The notes under the pieces were generated by a model. It worked only from the letters and a program-made list of their open reading frames with translations, did not search any database and was not told where the DNA came from. The translations under genes and the position numbers were made by a program. Shown one piece after another: positions 15,858 to 24,545 of a DNA stretch of 64,000 nt. The stretch's first letter is position 1; every line of letters starts with the position of its first letter. The DNA is from Lysobacterales bacterium (lineage in GTDB: Bacteria > Pseudomonadota > Gammaproteobacteria > Xanthomonadales > Xanthomonadaceae). Where the stretch lies: the NCBI GenBank assembly GCA_019510125.1, contig JAEKKX010000004.1, forward strand, positions 62,001-126,000, given 5' to 3'.

Positions 15858-16235
15858 TCAACCGCGCTCGGCGGTCTCGTCGTGGATCGCGGCGTGCATC
15901 ACGAAACCGGTGAGGTAAGGCAATCCCTGCGGAATGCCGTAGTCGATGGCGGTGCGCCGTTTGATGGTCATGCGCATCCATGCCGCGACGGTGGTCGTGA
16001 TCGCATCGGGCAGCGCCTGACCGTGGTACTGGTGGCCGCTGACTTCATCGGCGAAGTGCCGTCCGGCCTTGCTGTCGAGAAAGGCGCGCACCGCGTCGAG
16101 CGACTCGCCGGTGGCCTCGGCGATGGCGGTCATCGCGAGCGGCCACGCGACGCTGGCGTAGCCGCGCATCGTGCCCCAGAAGCCCCAGCTTTCGTTTTGC
16201 GTGGCGGGGATGGCGGTGTCCGTGTTCGTGCTCAT
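15858..16235 (-). CDS. Phage accessory protein, unknown function
   Basis: 125 residues from the ATG at 16235, 33 bases after the GTTCAT box of the promoter-like element at 16269-16297. The N-terminus is polar, followed by ESWGFWGTMRGYASVAWPLA, a helical middle (ATGESLDAVRAFLDSK) and a C-terminal half with DYGIPQGLPYLTGFVMH. No known motif. It heads a three-gene antisense operon inserted between the methyltransferases and the terminase. Confidence 0.65.
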   Translation of the reverse strand: MSTNTDTAIPATQNESWGFWGTMRGYASVAWPLAMTAIAEATGESLDAVRAFLDSKAGRHFADEVSGHQYHGQALPDAITTTVAAWMRMTIKRRTAIDYGIPQGLPYLTGFVMHAAIHDETAERG

Positions 16236-16268
16236 GTGGTGATGTTTTCGTGTGGTGTGTGTGCGGAC

Positions 16269-16297
16269 ATGAACGCGCTGTTCGCGATGGAAGCCAA
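16269..16297 (-). promoter_or_regulatory. Repeated promoter-like element, copy A
   Basis: Read toward the gene: TTGGCT (16297-16292), 17 bases, GTTCAT (16274-16269), with ACAGCGC directly before the second box. It faces the accessory gene starting at 16235. A longer imperfect hairpin (AAGCC...GGCTT with inner AAGCG...CGCTT) overlaps the TTGGCT end. Seven copies exist in the window. Confidence 0.65.
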
Positions 16298-16421
16298 GCG
16301 AAAGATCGCGCTTATCGGCTTGTTTTTTTCGCTCTTTCGCGAGGTCCGTCGTGCATCGATTGTCGGTGCGCAATGCCGCGTATCGGCGCGGCATTACGTC
16401 AGGCTGCGTTGCGCTGCGACA

Positions 16422-16991
16422 TCACGCCGTCGGCGCGGCCTCGACGATGCGGTAGACGCGCACGCCGCCTTCGGCCTTGTCGGAGGTGACGGTCAGGCCG
16501 AGCTTCTTCTTGAAGGCCCCGGCGAAGGTGCCGCGCACCGTGTGCGCCTGCCAGTTCGTCGCTTCGCAGATCTGCGCGATGGTGGCGCCTTCGGGTCGCT
16601 TGAGCATCGCGATCACCTGCGCCTGCTTGCTGTTCTCGCGGGTGCGCGGCGCGGCCTGTTCGCCTTCGCCGGAGGCTTCGGTCTTCGGTGCGGCCTTGGC
16701 TTTGCGTGCGGCCTTCTTGCCGGCCGGCGTCGCCGTTTCGGTGGCGGCGGTCTGCTCGGGGCGCGCGCGGCCCAGCGCCTCGTAGGCGGCATCGGTGACG
16801 ATCCAGTCGCCGTTGTTGCCGATGATCATTGCGCGGGTGAAGAGGCCTTCGATGACCTTCTTGCGCGCGCCGCCCTTGATGGTGTCGGGGAACCATTCGA
16901 CCTTGCCTTGCGTGCGGTCGATGGCGTGGGTCAGCACGGCGGTCTGGGTGTCGTTGAGCGTGATCGGCTTGGCGGTGGTGGCGGTGTTCAT
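16422..16991 (-). CDS. DUF3489 family phage protein
   Basis: 189 residues from the ATG at 16991, with CAGGAG 7-12 bases upstream. The N-terminal half (LNDTQTAVLTHAI, then WFPDTIKGGARKKVIEGL) is an HTH-like domain, the middle is a Lys/Ala-rich linker, and the C-terminal 65 residues (SKQAQVIAMLKRPEGATIAQ, then WQAHTVRGTFAGAFKKKLG) are the DUF3489 winged-helix domain. Inferred role: a small DNA-binding control protein. The promoter-like copy B stands 50 bases upstream. Confidence 0.8.
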   Translation of the reverse strand: MNTATTAKPITLNDTQTAVLTHAIDRTQGKVEWFPDTIKGGARKKVIEGLFTRAMIIGNNGDWIVTDAAYEALGRARPEQTAATETATPAGKKAARKAKAAPKTEASGEGEQAAPRTRENSKQAQVIAMLKRPEGATIAQICEATNWQAHTVRGTFAGAFKKKLGLTVTSDKAEGGVRVYRIVEAAPTA

Positions 16992-17041
16992 TGCGGTGCT
17001 CCTGTTTGCGTGTGGTGTTTGGGTTTGGTTGGCGCGATGGG

Positions 17042-17070
17042 ATGAACGCGCTGTTCCCCACCGAAGCCAA
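17042..17070 (-). promoter_or_regulatory. Repeated promoter-like element, copy B
   Basis: TTGGCT (17070-17065), 17 bases, GTTCAT (17047-17042), pointing to the DUF3489 gene. ACAGCGC is conserved before GTTCAT. A second TTGGCTT lies about 30 bases further upstream without a matching GTTCAT box. Confidence 0.65.
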
Positions 17071-17171
17071 GCGCTCATTCGCCGATCCGTGCGTCGTTAA
17101 GCCAACGGACGGGAAGCCGTCGCCTGGCGCGCTGTGCGCGCGCGAAGTCAAGTCATTGGTCAAGCATTCGG

Positions 17172-17723
17172 ATGGGAATTTCGATCCGCGCGTATGCGCG
17201 CCATCGCGGCGTCACCGACACCGCGGTCCACAAGGCGATCCGTGCCGGGCGCATCGCGCCGGAGGCCGACGGCACCATCGATGCGGCGAAGGCCGATGCG
17301 GAGTGGGCGCGCAATTCCGCGCCGGCACGCAGCGGCACGCAGGCGCGCGCACCGCGCGTGACGGTGCCGGAGGCGGCCGACATCGGGCGCGAGACGGGCC
17401 GCGACGCGGGCACGGCGGCGCTGCCGGCGGGCGGTGCGTCGCTGTTGCAGGCGCGCACCGTCAACGAGGTCGTCAAAGCGCAAACGAACAAAGTGCGATT
17501 GGCCCGCCTCAAAGGCGAGCTGGTCGAGCGTTCGCAGGTCGTGGCGCATGTGTTCAAGCTGGCGCGCGACGAACGCGATGCGTGGCTGAACTGGCCCGCG
17601 CGCGTGTCGGCGCAGATGGCGGCGACGCTGGCGGTCGATCCGCATGCGATGCATCTGGCGCTGGAAGCGGCGGTGCGCGCGCACCTCGCCGAATTGGGCG
17701 AGGTGCGAGTGAAGGTGGATTAG
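17172..17723 (+). CDS. Terminase small subunit, Nu1-like
   Basis: 183 residues. The start (ISIRAYARHRGVTDTAVHKA) is an HTH that would bind the packaging site, followed by a linker and a helical part (ARLKGELVERSQVVAHVFKL) typical of Nu1-like small terminase proteins. It precedes the GpA-type large subunit, but a minus-strand gene lies between. Its TAG stop shares bases with the TAA stop of that convergent gene. Role: recognising phage DNA for packaging. Confidence 0.8.
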   Translation: MGISIRAYARHRGVTDTAVHKAIRAGRIAPEADGTIDAAKADAEWARNSAPARSGTQARAPRVTVPEAADIGRETGRDAGTAALPAGGASLLQARTVNEVVKAQTNKVRLARLKGELVERSQVVAHVFKLARDERDAWLNWPARVSAQMAATLAVDPHAMHLALEAAVRAHLAELGEVRVKVD

Positions 17724-18079
17724 GCGCTCACGAGCAGCGCGCAGGCCTGCTGGAGCAGGTGGTCGACCATCGCAAGGCGCGCGTGTCGGGCGGGATCGTC
17801 GTTGTCCTCGTCGCTGCGCGTTTCGATGCGGATGTGCATTTCGGCGAGCAGGCTCTCGATGCCGTCGAGGTGGTCGCCCGCGTGTGGGGCGGCATCGGGT
17901 TCGCCACCGGCCGCGCCGAGCGCCTGCTCGATGCCGCTGACCGCGAAGTTCAGGCCGTTCTGGAACTCCTCGTCGTCGGGATAGGCGTCGTACAGCGACT
18001 CGATGCGCTGGCGGACGAGCAGCAGATCGGTGTGCAGGGGATCGATATCCAAGGTGTCGATATGCATGCGGTCGTTCAT
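17720..18079 (-). CDS. Acidic phage accessory protein between the terminase genes
   Basis: 119 residues from the ATG at 18079, 37 bases after the GTTCAT box of copy C. The sequence is acidic and helical (LLLVRQRIESLYDAYPDDEE, later HLDGIESLLAEMHIRIE) and has no known motif. It lies antisense between terS and terL and ends inside the terS stop codon. As an insertion in a normally contiguous pair of packaging genes it looks like an accessory (moron) gene. Confidence 0.65.
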   Translation of the reverse strand: MNDRMHIDTLDIDPLHTDLLLVRQRIESLYDAYPDDEEFQNGLNFAVSGIEQALGAAGGEPDAAPHAGDHLDGIESLLAEMHIRIETRSDEDNDDPARHARLAMVDHLLQQACALLVSA

Positions 18080-18116
18080 GGCGGTGTTCTCGATGGTCTG
18101 CGTGGCCGGGGACCGC

Positions 18117-18145
18117 ATGAACGCGCTGTTCGCCACCAAAGCCAA
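18117..18145 (-). promoter_or_regulatory. Repeated promoter-like element, copy C
   Basis: TTGGCT (18145-18140), 17 bases, GTTCAT (18122-18117), facing the antisense gene between the terminase subunits. It lies 36 bases before the terL start on the opposite strand, so the two transcription units would diverge from here. Confidence 0.65.
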
Positions 18146-18180
18146 GCGGCGCCGACGTCGCGCTGCAACAAGGTTTACGA

Positions 18181-20139
18181 ATGCTCGATTACGAAGGCGC
18201 GCACGAGATCGAGCGCGCCTGGCACGAGGGCCTGACCCCCGATCCGCTGCTGTCGGTCTCCACCTGGGCCGACCAGCACCGGATGCTGTCGAGCAAGGCC
18301 TCGGCCGAGCCCGGACGCTGGCGTACCGCACGCACGCCGTATCTGCGCGAGATCATGGACTGCCTCTCGCCGGCTTCGCCGATCGAGCGCGTGGTCTTCA
18401 TGAAGGGCGCGCAGGTCGGCGGTACGGAGTGCGGCAGTTGCTGGATCGGCTACGTGATCCACCACGCGCCCGGCCCGATGATGGCGGTGTGGCCGACCGT
18501 GGAGATGGCCAAGCGCAACTCGAAACAGCGGATCGATCCGCTGATCGAGGAGTCGCCGGTGCTGGCGGCGTTGATCGCACCGGCGCGTTCGCGCGATGCG
18601 GGCAACACCATCCTCGCCAAGGAGTTCCGTGGCGGCGTGCTGGTGATGACCGGCGCCAACAGCGCGGTCGGCCTGCGCTCGATGCCGGTGCGGTATCTGT
18701 TTCTCGACGAAGTGGATGGCTACCCGCTCGACGTCGAGGGCGAAGGCGATGCGATCTCGCTGGCGGAAGCGCGCACGCGCACCTTCACGCGCCGCAAGAT
18801 CTTCATCGTCTCGACGCCGACCATCGCCGGCGTCAGCAGCATCGAGCGCGAGTACGAGGCGTCGGACCAGCGCCGGTACTTCGTGCCGTGCCCGCACTGC
18901 GCGCATGCGCAGTGGTTCAGGTTCGAGCGGCTGCGCTGGGAGCGCGGCCAACCTGAAACCGCCGCCTACGTCTGCGAGGGATGCGAGCAGCCCATCGCCG
19001 AGCACCACAAGACGTGGATGCTCGAACAGGGGCAGTGGCGCGCGACGGCACCGGGCAACGGCCGAACGGCCGGCTTCCATCTGTCGTCGCTGTACAGCCC
19101 GGTGGGCTGGCGCAGCTGGCGCGAGATCGCGGCGGCCTGGGAGAGCGCGATCGACAAGGTCACGGGCTCGGCGTCGGCGATCAAGACCTTCAAGAACACG
19201 GAACTGGGCGAGACCTGGGTCGAGGAAGGCGAGGCGCCGGACTGGCAGCAGTTGCTTGAGCGGCGCGAGGACTATCGCATCGGCACGGTGCCGCGCGGCG
19301 GCCTGCTGCTGGTCGGCGGCGCGGACGTGCAGAAAGACCGCATCGAGGTCTCGGTGTGGGCGTTCGGCCGCGGCAAGACCGCGTGGCTCGTCGAACACCG
19401 CGTGCTGATGGGCGACACCGCGCGCGACGCGGTGTGGACGCAGTTGCGCGCACTGCTCGCGGAGACCTGGACGCACGCGGGCGGGGCGCAGTTGCCGCTG
19501 GCGCGCCTCGCCATCGATACCGGTTTCGCGACGCAAGAGGTCTATGCCTTCGTGCGCGCCTGCCGGGACAGTCGGGTGATGGCGGTGAAGGGTGCAGCAC
19601 GCGGCGCGGCGCTGGTCGGCACGCCGACGGCAGTAGACGTCACCGTCGCCGGCAAAAAGATGCGCCGCGGCGTGAAGGTGTATACGGTGGTGGTCGGCAT
19701 CGCCAAGCAGGAGCTGTACCAGCATCTGCGCCTGCACGCCGACGTGGCGGAGGACGGCCTGACGCCGGTGTATCCGGCCGGTTACCTCCACCTGCCGAAG
19801 ATCGATGCCGAGTTCCTGCAGCAGTTGTGCGCGGAGCAGTTGATCACGCGGCGGGACCGGAACGGCTATGCGGTCCGCGAGTGGCAGAAGCTGCGCGAGC
19901 GCAACGAGGCGCTCGATTGCTACGTGTACGCGCGCGCTGCAGCGGCAGCGGCCGGACTGGATCGTTTCGAGGATCGTCACTGGCGCGAACTGGAACGCTC
20001 GCTCGGGCTGCCGCCGCCGGAAGCGCCTCCGCCGATCTCGAACCCGGAACCCGACCAGGCCACCGACTCCGGTGGCCTTTCCACATCTGCGCGCCCGAAT
20101 CGTCGGCGCGTGATCAAGAGCCGTTGGCTCCATCGCTGA
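18181..20139 (+). CDS. Terminase large subunit, lambda GpA family
   Basis: 652 residues. Walker A-like KGAQVGGTE is at 75-83 and Walker B LFLDEVD at 173-179. Two CxxC pairs (CPHC, CEGC) near residues 239-265 fit the zinc-binding insert of GpA proteins, and the C-terminal nuclease half follows (DTGFATQEVY region). Role: ATP-driven packaging and cutting of concatemer DNA. Length is normal. A strong hairpin followed by TTT lies inside the last 80 bases of the gene (20058-20080). Confidence 0.93.
   Translation: MLDYEGAHEIERAWHEGLTPDPLLSVSTWADQHRMLSSKASAEPGRWRTARTPYLREIMDCLSPASPIERVVFMKGAQVGGTECGSCWIGYVIHHAPGPMMAVWPTVEMAKRNSKQRIDPLIEESPVLAALIAPARSRDAGNTILAKEFRGGVLVMTGANSAVGLRSMPVRYLFLDEVDGYPLDVEGEGDAISLAEARTRTFTRRKIFIVSTPTIAGVSSIEREYEASDQRRYFVPCPHCAHAQWFRFERLRWERGQPETAAYVCEGCEQPIAEHHKTWMLEQGQWRATAPGNGRTAGFHLSSLYSPVGWRSWREIAAAWESAIDKVTGSASAIKTFKNTELGETWVEEGEAPDWQQLLERREDYRIGTVPRGGLLLVGGADVQKDRIEVSVWAFGRGKTAWLVEHRVLMGDTARDAVWTQLRALLAETWTHAGGAQLPLARLAIDTGFATQEVYAFVRACRDSRVMAVKGAARGAALVGTPTAVDVTVAGKKMRRGVKVYTVVVGIAKQELYQHLRLHADVAEDGLTPVYPAGYLHLPKIDAEFLQQLCAEQLITRRDRNGYAVREWQKLRERNEALDCYVYARAAAAAAGLDRFEDRHWRELERSLGLPPPEAPPPISNPEPDQATDSGGLSTSARPNRRRVIKSRWLHR
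20058..20080 (+). terminator. Terminator-like hairpin inside the 3' end of terL
   Basis: GGCCACC and GGTGGCC form a perfect 7-base stem with a 6-base loop, followed by TTT and CC. It lies within coding sequence, so it may only attenuate the long late transcript, or be a coding coincidence. Confidence 0.3.
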
Positions 20140-20149
20140 GATTCGTTGC

Positions 20150-20371
20150 ATGAGCTACACCTCCGAACAACTCGCCGCGCTCGAACGCGCGCTCGCGACC
20201 GGCGAACAGCGCGTGAACTTCGGCGATCGCACCGTCGAATACCGCTCGATCGACGACCTGATCGCCGCGATCGGCGTCGTGCGACACGGTCTCGAAGAGC
20301 AGGCGATCGCCGCCGGCACCGTCAAGCGCCGCCCGCGCCGCGTCGTCGTGAACACCGACAAGGCGACGTGA
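20150..20371 (+). CDS. Head-tail joining protein, gpW-like
   Basis: 73 residues, starting 10 bases after terL. YTSEQLAALERALATGEQ and YRSIDDLIAAI match the gpW family fold (two helices with a small hairpin). In lambda this protein sits between terminase and portal genes and plugs the head before tail joining; the position is the same here. Confidence 0.8.
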   Translation: MSYTSEQLAALERALATGEQRVNFGDRTVEYRSIDDLIAAIGVVRHGLEEQAIAAGTVKRRPRRVVVNTDKAT

Positions 20372-20375
20372 TCGC

Positions 20376-21857
20376 ATGAGTTGGTGGTCGCGGCTGCGCG
20401 CCCGGATGTTCGGCGCGTCGCCGACCTACGACGGCGTCGGCGGCGGGCGTCGTGCGCGCTTCTGGCAGGTCGGCAATCCCGGCGCGGTCGCGGCGCTCGC
20501 CTACGCGCAGGACGAACTGCGCGCCAAGAGCCGCGATCTGGTGCGTCGCAATGCCTGGGCGGCGACCGGCGTCGAGGCGTTTGTCGCGAACGCCATCGGT
20601 ACCGGGATCAAGCCGCAGTCGATGCTCGCCGATCTCGACCAGCGCGAGGCGGTGCAGGCGCTGTGGCGCGACTGGTGCGAGGAGGCGGACGCCGCAGGCC
20701 TGACCGATTTCTACGGCCTGCAGGCGCTGGCGTGCCGAGCGATGCTCGAAGGCGGCGAGTGCCTGGTGCGGTTGCGCTACCGGCGGCCGGAAGATCGCCT
20801 CAGCGTCGGCCTGCAGCTGCAACTACTCGAACCCGAGCACCTGCCGACGACGCTGAATCGGGAGCTGCCCAACGGCAACGTCATCCGCGCCGGCATCGAG
20901 TTCAACGGCATCGGCGTGCGCGTCGCCTATCACTTGTACAAGAGCCATCCCGGCGACGGGATGCTCGCGCCGATGTCGGCGCACGGCGGCCTGGACACGG
21001 TGCGTGTGCCGGCGAACGAGATCCTGCACCTGTTCCGCCCGTTGCGCCCCGGTCAGATTCGCGGCGAGCCGTGGCTGGCGCGGGCGCTGGTGAAGCTGCA
21101 CGAACTCGACCAGTACGACGATGCGGAACTCGTGCGCAAGAAGACCGCGGCGATGTTCGCGGGCTTCATCACCCGCGGTGCGCCCGAGGATGCGCTGCTG
21201 GGCGAGGGCGAGGCCGATGCGCAGGGTGTCGCGATGGCAAGCCTGGAGCCGGGGACGATGCAGTTCCTGGAGCCGGGCGAGGACGTGAAGTTCTCGCAGC
21301 CGGCGGATGTCGGTTCGAGCTACGCCGAGTTCATGCGCCAGCAGTTCCGCGCGGTCGCCGCCGCGATGGGCATCACCTACGAAATGCTCACCGGCGATCT
21401 GACGCAGGTGAACTACTCCTCCATCCGTGCCGGGCTGCTCGAGTTCCGGCGCCGCTGCGAGGCGATCCAGCACGGCGTGATCGTGCATCAACTGTGTCGC
21501 CCGCTGTGGCGCGCGTGGATGACGCAGGCGGTGCTCGAAGGCGCGCTGACGCTGCCCGGCTACGCGCGCGGCGGCGTCGCGCGTCGTCGCCAATACCTCG
21601 CGGTGAAGTGGATCGCGCAGGGCTGGCAGTGGGTCGATCCGAAGAAGGAGTTCGACGCGATGATCGCGGCGATCCGCGGCGGCCTGCTCTCACGCTCGGA
21701 AGCGATCTCCAGCTTCGGCTACGACGCCGAAGACATCGATCGCGAGATCGCCGCCGACAACGCTCGCGCCGATGCCCTTGGGCTGCGCTTCGATTCCGAT
21801 CCCCGTTACGACCACCCCGCGCAAGCGGCGGCGACACCTGCTTCCCAGGCGAATTGA
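20376..21857 (+). CDS. Portal protein, lambda gpB family
   Basis: 493 residues. FVANAIGTGIKP near residue 70, the central EILHLFRPLRPGQIRGEPWL segment and VNYSSIRAGLLEFRRR near residue 346 are hallmark segments of lambda-type portals. It forms the 12-subunit ring through which DNA enters the head. The stop overlaps the protease start by one base. Normal length and gene order. Confidence 0.93.
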   Translation: MSWWSRLRARMFGASPTYDGVGGGRRARFWQVGNPGAVAALAYAQDELRAKSRDLVRRNAWAATGVEAFVANAIGTGIKPQSMLADLDQREAVQALWRDWCEEADAAGLTDFYGLQALACRAMLEGGECLVRLRYRRPEDRLSVGLQLQLLEPEHLPTTLNRELPNGNVIRAGIEFNGIGVRVAYHLYKSHPGDGMLAPMSAHGGLDTVRVPANEILHLFRPLRPGQIRGEPWLARALVKLHELDQYDDAELVRKKTAAMFAGFITRGAPEDALLGEGEADAQGVAMASLEPGTMQFLEPGEDVKFSQPADVGSSYAEFMRQQFRAVAAAMGITYEMLTGDLTQVNYSSIRAGLLEFRRRCEAIQHGVIVHQLCRPLWRAWMTQAVLEGALTLPGYARGGVARRRQYLAVKWIAQGWQWVDPKKEFDAMIAAIRGGLLSRSEAISSFGYDAEDIDREIAADNARADALGLRFDSDPRYDHPAQAAATPASQAN

Positions 21858-23131
21858 TGACCTCCCTTGTCCACCTGGCGTCCCGTCTCTACGGGACGCC
21901 GCTGCTGATCGCGCGCGCCAAACTCGACACGATCCTCGCCGTGCTCGGTCCGCGCATCGGACTGGCGCCGACCGAACTGGCGTTGCCGGTCGTCGTGCCG
22001 GCCGCAGCGGAACCCGAACCCGGCCCGACCGCGCCCGGTATCGCCGTGATTCCGATCCACGGCACGCTCGTGCGCCGCGCGATCGGACTCGATGCCGCCT
22101 CGGGCCTCACGTCCTACACGCGCATCGCCGCCGATCTGGATGCCGCGCTCGCGGCCCCGGAGGTCGCGGGCATTCTGCTCGATATCGACTCGCCCGGCGG
22201 TGAAGCCGGCGGCGTGTTCGAGTTGGGCGCACGCATTCGTGAGGCGAGCGCACGAAAGCCGGTGTGGGCGCATGCCGGCGACAGCGCGTTCTCCGCCGGC
22301 TATGCGCTCGCTTGCGCTGCGCAGCGCGTGACGCTCGCGACCACCGGCGGCGTCGGCTCGATCGGCGTGATCGCGCTGCACATCGACCAGTCGGTGCGCA
22401 ACGCGCAGAACGGTCTCAGCGTGACCGCGCTGTATGCCGGCGCACACAAGAACGACGCCACCCCACACGCGCCGCTGACGCCGCAGGCGACCGACGCGCT
22501 GCAATCCGAAATCGATCGCCTCTACGCCCTGTTCGTCGCGCACGTCGCCGCCATGCGCGGCCTCGACGCCAACGCCGTGCGCGCGACCGAAGCGGCGCTG
22601 TTCTTCGGCGAGGACGCGCTCGCTGCGGGCCTCGCCGATGGCGTCGCGTCGCTCGACGCCACCCTCGCCGACTTCGCCACCGCCCTCGGCAGGCGCGGGC
22701 GTCCGCCCGGTTCCAACCCACCGCTCGCATTACCCGCGCGCCTTGCGCTCCCACCCCCCACGGAGTTGTCCATGACCGAATCCACTGCGACGGCGCCCGC
22801 GCCGTCCACGCCCCCTGCCGCGCCCGCACCGGCCGCTGTGCCGGCGCCGACCGCGTCCGTCGCGCCGCCTTCCACCGATCCGCAGGCAGAGGCCGTCGCC
22901 ATCGCCGAGCTGTGCCTGCTCGCCGGTTGCCCGGAACGCACCACCGAGTTCCTCGCCGCGCGCATGAGCGCCGCCCAGGTCCGCCAGGTGTTGCTGCAAG
23001 CCCGCGCCGACCAGGTCGAGATCGCCTCGCACCACCTCGCGAACGCGGCGCCTGCGGCGGCGACCACCACCAACCCGGTCCTCGATGCGGTGCGCAAGCG
23101 CATCGCGTCGACGACCCCGCAAGGAGCCTGA
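21857..23131 (+). CDS. Capsid maturation protease (S49, lambda gpC-like) with scaffold tail
   Basis: 424 residues. The ClpP-like S49 domain is visible: LLDIDSPGGEAGG, the nucleophile in SAFSAGYALA, and a likely catalytic Lys in GAHKND. The C-terminal 120 residues are Pro/Ala-rich, then helical, and act as scaffold in lambda. An internal in-frame ATG at 22772 with CGGAG upstream gives the scaffold alone, as lambda Nu3 is nested in C. Role: shaping and trimming the prohead. Confidence 0.9.
   Translation: MTSLVHLASRLYGTPLLIARAKLDTILAVLGPRIGLAPTELALPVVVPAAAEPEPGPTAPGIAVIPIHGTLVRRAIGLDAASGLTSYTRIAADLDAALAAPEVAGILLDIDSPGGEAGGVFELGARIREASARKPVWAHAGDSAFSAGYALACAAQRVTLATTGGVGSIGVIALHIDQSVRNAQNGLSVTALYAGAHKNDATPHAPLTPQATDALQSEIDRLYALFVAHVAAMRGLDANAVRATEAALFFGEDALAAGLADGVASLDATLADFATALGRRGRPPGSNPPLALPARLALPPPTELSMTESTATAPAPSTPPAAPAPAAVPAPTASVAPPSTDPQAEAVAIAELCLLAGCPERTTEFLAARMSAAQVRQVLLQARADQVEIASHHLANAAPAAATTTNPVLDAVRKRIASTTPQGA
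22772..23131 (+). CDS. Nested scaffold protein, Nu3-like
   Basis: An in-frame internal start within the protease gene, with CGGAG 6-10 bases upstream, would give 119 residues: a Pro/Ala-rich arm followed by a helical part (EAVAIAELCLLAGCPERTTE, then MSAAQVRQVLLQARADQ). This matches the lambda C/Nu3 arrangement. Internal initiation is inferred. Confidence 0.6.
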   Translation: MTESTATAPAPSTPPAAPAPAAVPAPTASVAPPSTDPQAEAVAIAELCLLAGCPERTTEFLAARMSAAQVRQVLLQARADQVEIASHHLANAAPAAATTTNPVLDAVRKRIASTTPQGA

Positions 23132-23134
23132 GCC

Positions 23135-23545
23135 ATGCCTGTGCTGCACGAACCCGTCAACCTCGCCGACCTGCTCAAGTACGAAGCCCCGAATCTGTAC
23201 TCCCGCGACGAAGTCGTCGTCGCCGCGGGCCAGACCCTCGCGCTCGGCGCCGTCGTCGGTCGCGTGACCGCGACCCGCGAGATCGTCGCCCTCGATCCCG
23301 CCGCGAACGACGGCCGCGAGATCGCCGCCGGTGTCCTGATCGAAGCGATCACCACGACCGCGACCGAACGCCGCCGCAGCGTGATCGTCTCGCGTCACGC
23401 CATCGTCTTTGGCGGCGCGCTGGTCTTCGCCCCCACCCTCACCGCCGAACAGACCGCAGCTGCCCTCGCGCAGCTGGCGGCGCTCGGCGTCCTCGTCCGT
23501 CAATTCCCCCAGGTCGCCGCCTCCCATGCTGAATCCCTTCGCTAA
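23135..23545 (+). CDS. Head decoration protein, gpD-like
   Basis: 136 residues, 3 bases after the protease stop. LLKYEAPNLYSRDEVVV and the beta-rich body with GVLIEAI and VSRHAIVF resemble lambda gpD, which stabilises the expanded head. Its end overlaps the major capsid gene by 20 bases in another frame. Confidence 0.85.
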   Translation: MPVLHEPVNLADLLKYEAPNLYSRDEVVVAAGQTLALGAVVGRVTATREIVALDPAANDGREIAAGVLIEAITTTATERRRSVIVSRHAIVFGGALVFAPTLTAEQTAAALAQLAALGVLVRQFPQVAASHAESLR

Positions 23546-24536
23546 TCCCGCGTTCTCGATGGCCGCGCTCACCGCGGCCATCAACCTGATTCCGAACCGC
23601 TACGGCCGGCTGCAGGAACTGGACCTGTTCCCCGAGAAGCCGGTGCGCTCGCGCCAGATCCTCGTCGAGGAGAAGGCCGGCGTGCTGACCCTGCTGCCGA
23701 CCCGGCCCCCGGGCTCGCCCGGCACGCTCGCCGCGCACGACAAGCGCCGCGTGCGCTCGTTCGTCGCGCCGCACATTCCGCACGACGACGTGGTCCTGCC
23801 CGAGGAAGTCTCCGGCCTGCGCGCGTTCGGCTCGGAGACCGAACTCGAATCGGTCGCGGGCGTGATCGCCGAGCGCCTGGAGACCATGCGCAACAAGCAT
23901 GCGATCACGCTTGAGCACCTGCGCATGGGCGCGCTCAAGGGCCAGATCCTCGACTCGGACGGCAGCGTGCTCTACGACCTGTTCGAGGAGTTCCGGATCG
24001 CGCAGCAGCACGTGCCCTTCCAGATCGACAACCCGAACAACGGCACCGACGTCAAACAAAAGTGCATCGAGACGTTGGCGCTGATCGAGGAGGGCCTGCT
24101 CGGTGAGTTCATGACCGGCGCGCGCGTGCTGTGCTCGCAGGAATTCTTCGCCGCGCTCACCTCGCACAAGGACGTCAAGACGGCCTACGCGCAGTGGCAG
24201 CAGGGCGCGGTGCTGATCAACGACGTGCGCAAGGGCTTCAGCTTCGGCGGTCTGGTGTTCGAGGAGTACCGCGGCAAGGCGTCGGACCTGGAAGGGACCG
24301 TGCGCCGGTTCATCGCACCGGGCGAGGCGCATGCCTTCCCGATCGGCACCCTCAACACCTTCGGCACCTACAACGCGCCGGCCGACTTCAACGAGACGGT
24401 CAACACGCTCGGCCGGCCGGTGTACGCCAAGCTCGATCCGCGCAAGTTCGAGCGCGGCACCGACCTGCACACGCAGTCCAATCCGCTGCCGATGTGCCTG
24501 CGGCCGAGCGTGCTGGTCAAGCTCTCGATCAACTGA
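23526..24536 (+). CDS. Major capsid protein, lambda gpE-like
   Basis: 336 residues from the ATG at 23526, inside the end of the decoration gene. NLIPNRYGRLQELDLFPEK, then TRPPGSPG, PHDDVVLPEEVSG and LYDLFEEF are typical gpE-family segments, and the C-terminal SNPLPMCLRPSVLVKL matches the family end. Forms the icosahedral shell. Confidence 0.93.
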   Translation: MLNPFANPAFSMAALTAAINLIPNRYGRLQELDLFPEKPVRSRQILVEEKAGVLTLLPTRPPGSPGTLAAHDKRRVRSFVAPHIPHDDVVLPEEVSGLRAFGSETELESVAGVIAERLETMRNKHAITLEHLRMGALKGQILDSDGSVLYDLFEEFRIAQQHVPFQIDNPNNGTDVKQKCIETLALIEEGLLGEFMTGARVLCSQEFFAALTSHKDVKTAYAQWQQGAVLINDVRKGFSFGGLVFEEYRGKASDLEGTVRRFIAPGEAHAFPIGTLNTFGTYNAPADFNETVNTLGRPVYAKLDPRKFERGTDLHTQSNPLPMCLRPSVLVKLSIN

Positions 24537-24545
24537 GGCACGCCC

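Noticed and set aside
16270-18150. Peptides beginning MNALF with EAKR that recur in several places
   Set aside because: They arise because the promoter-like element contains ATGAAC on its reverse strand. They face away from the genes and lack ribosome sites; the repeated DNA, not the peptide, is the signal.
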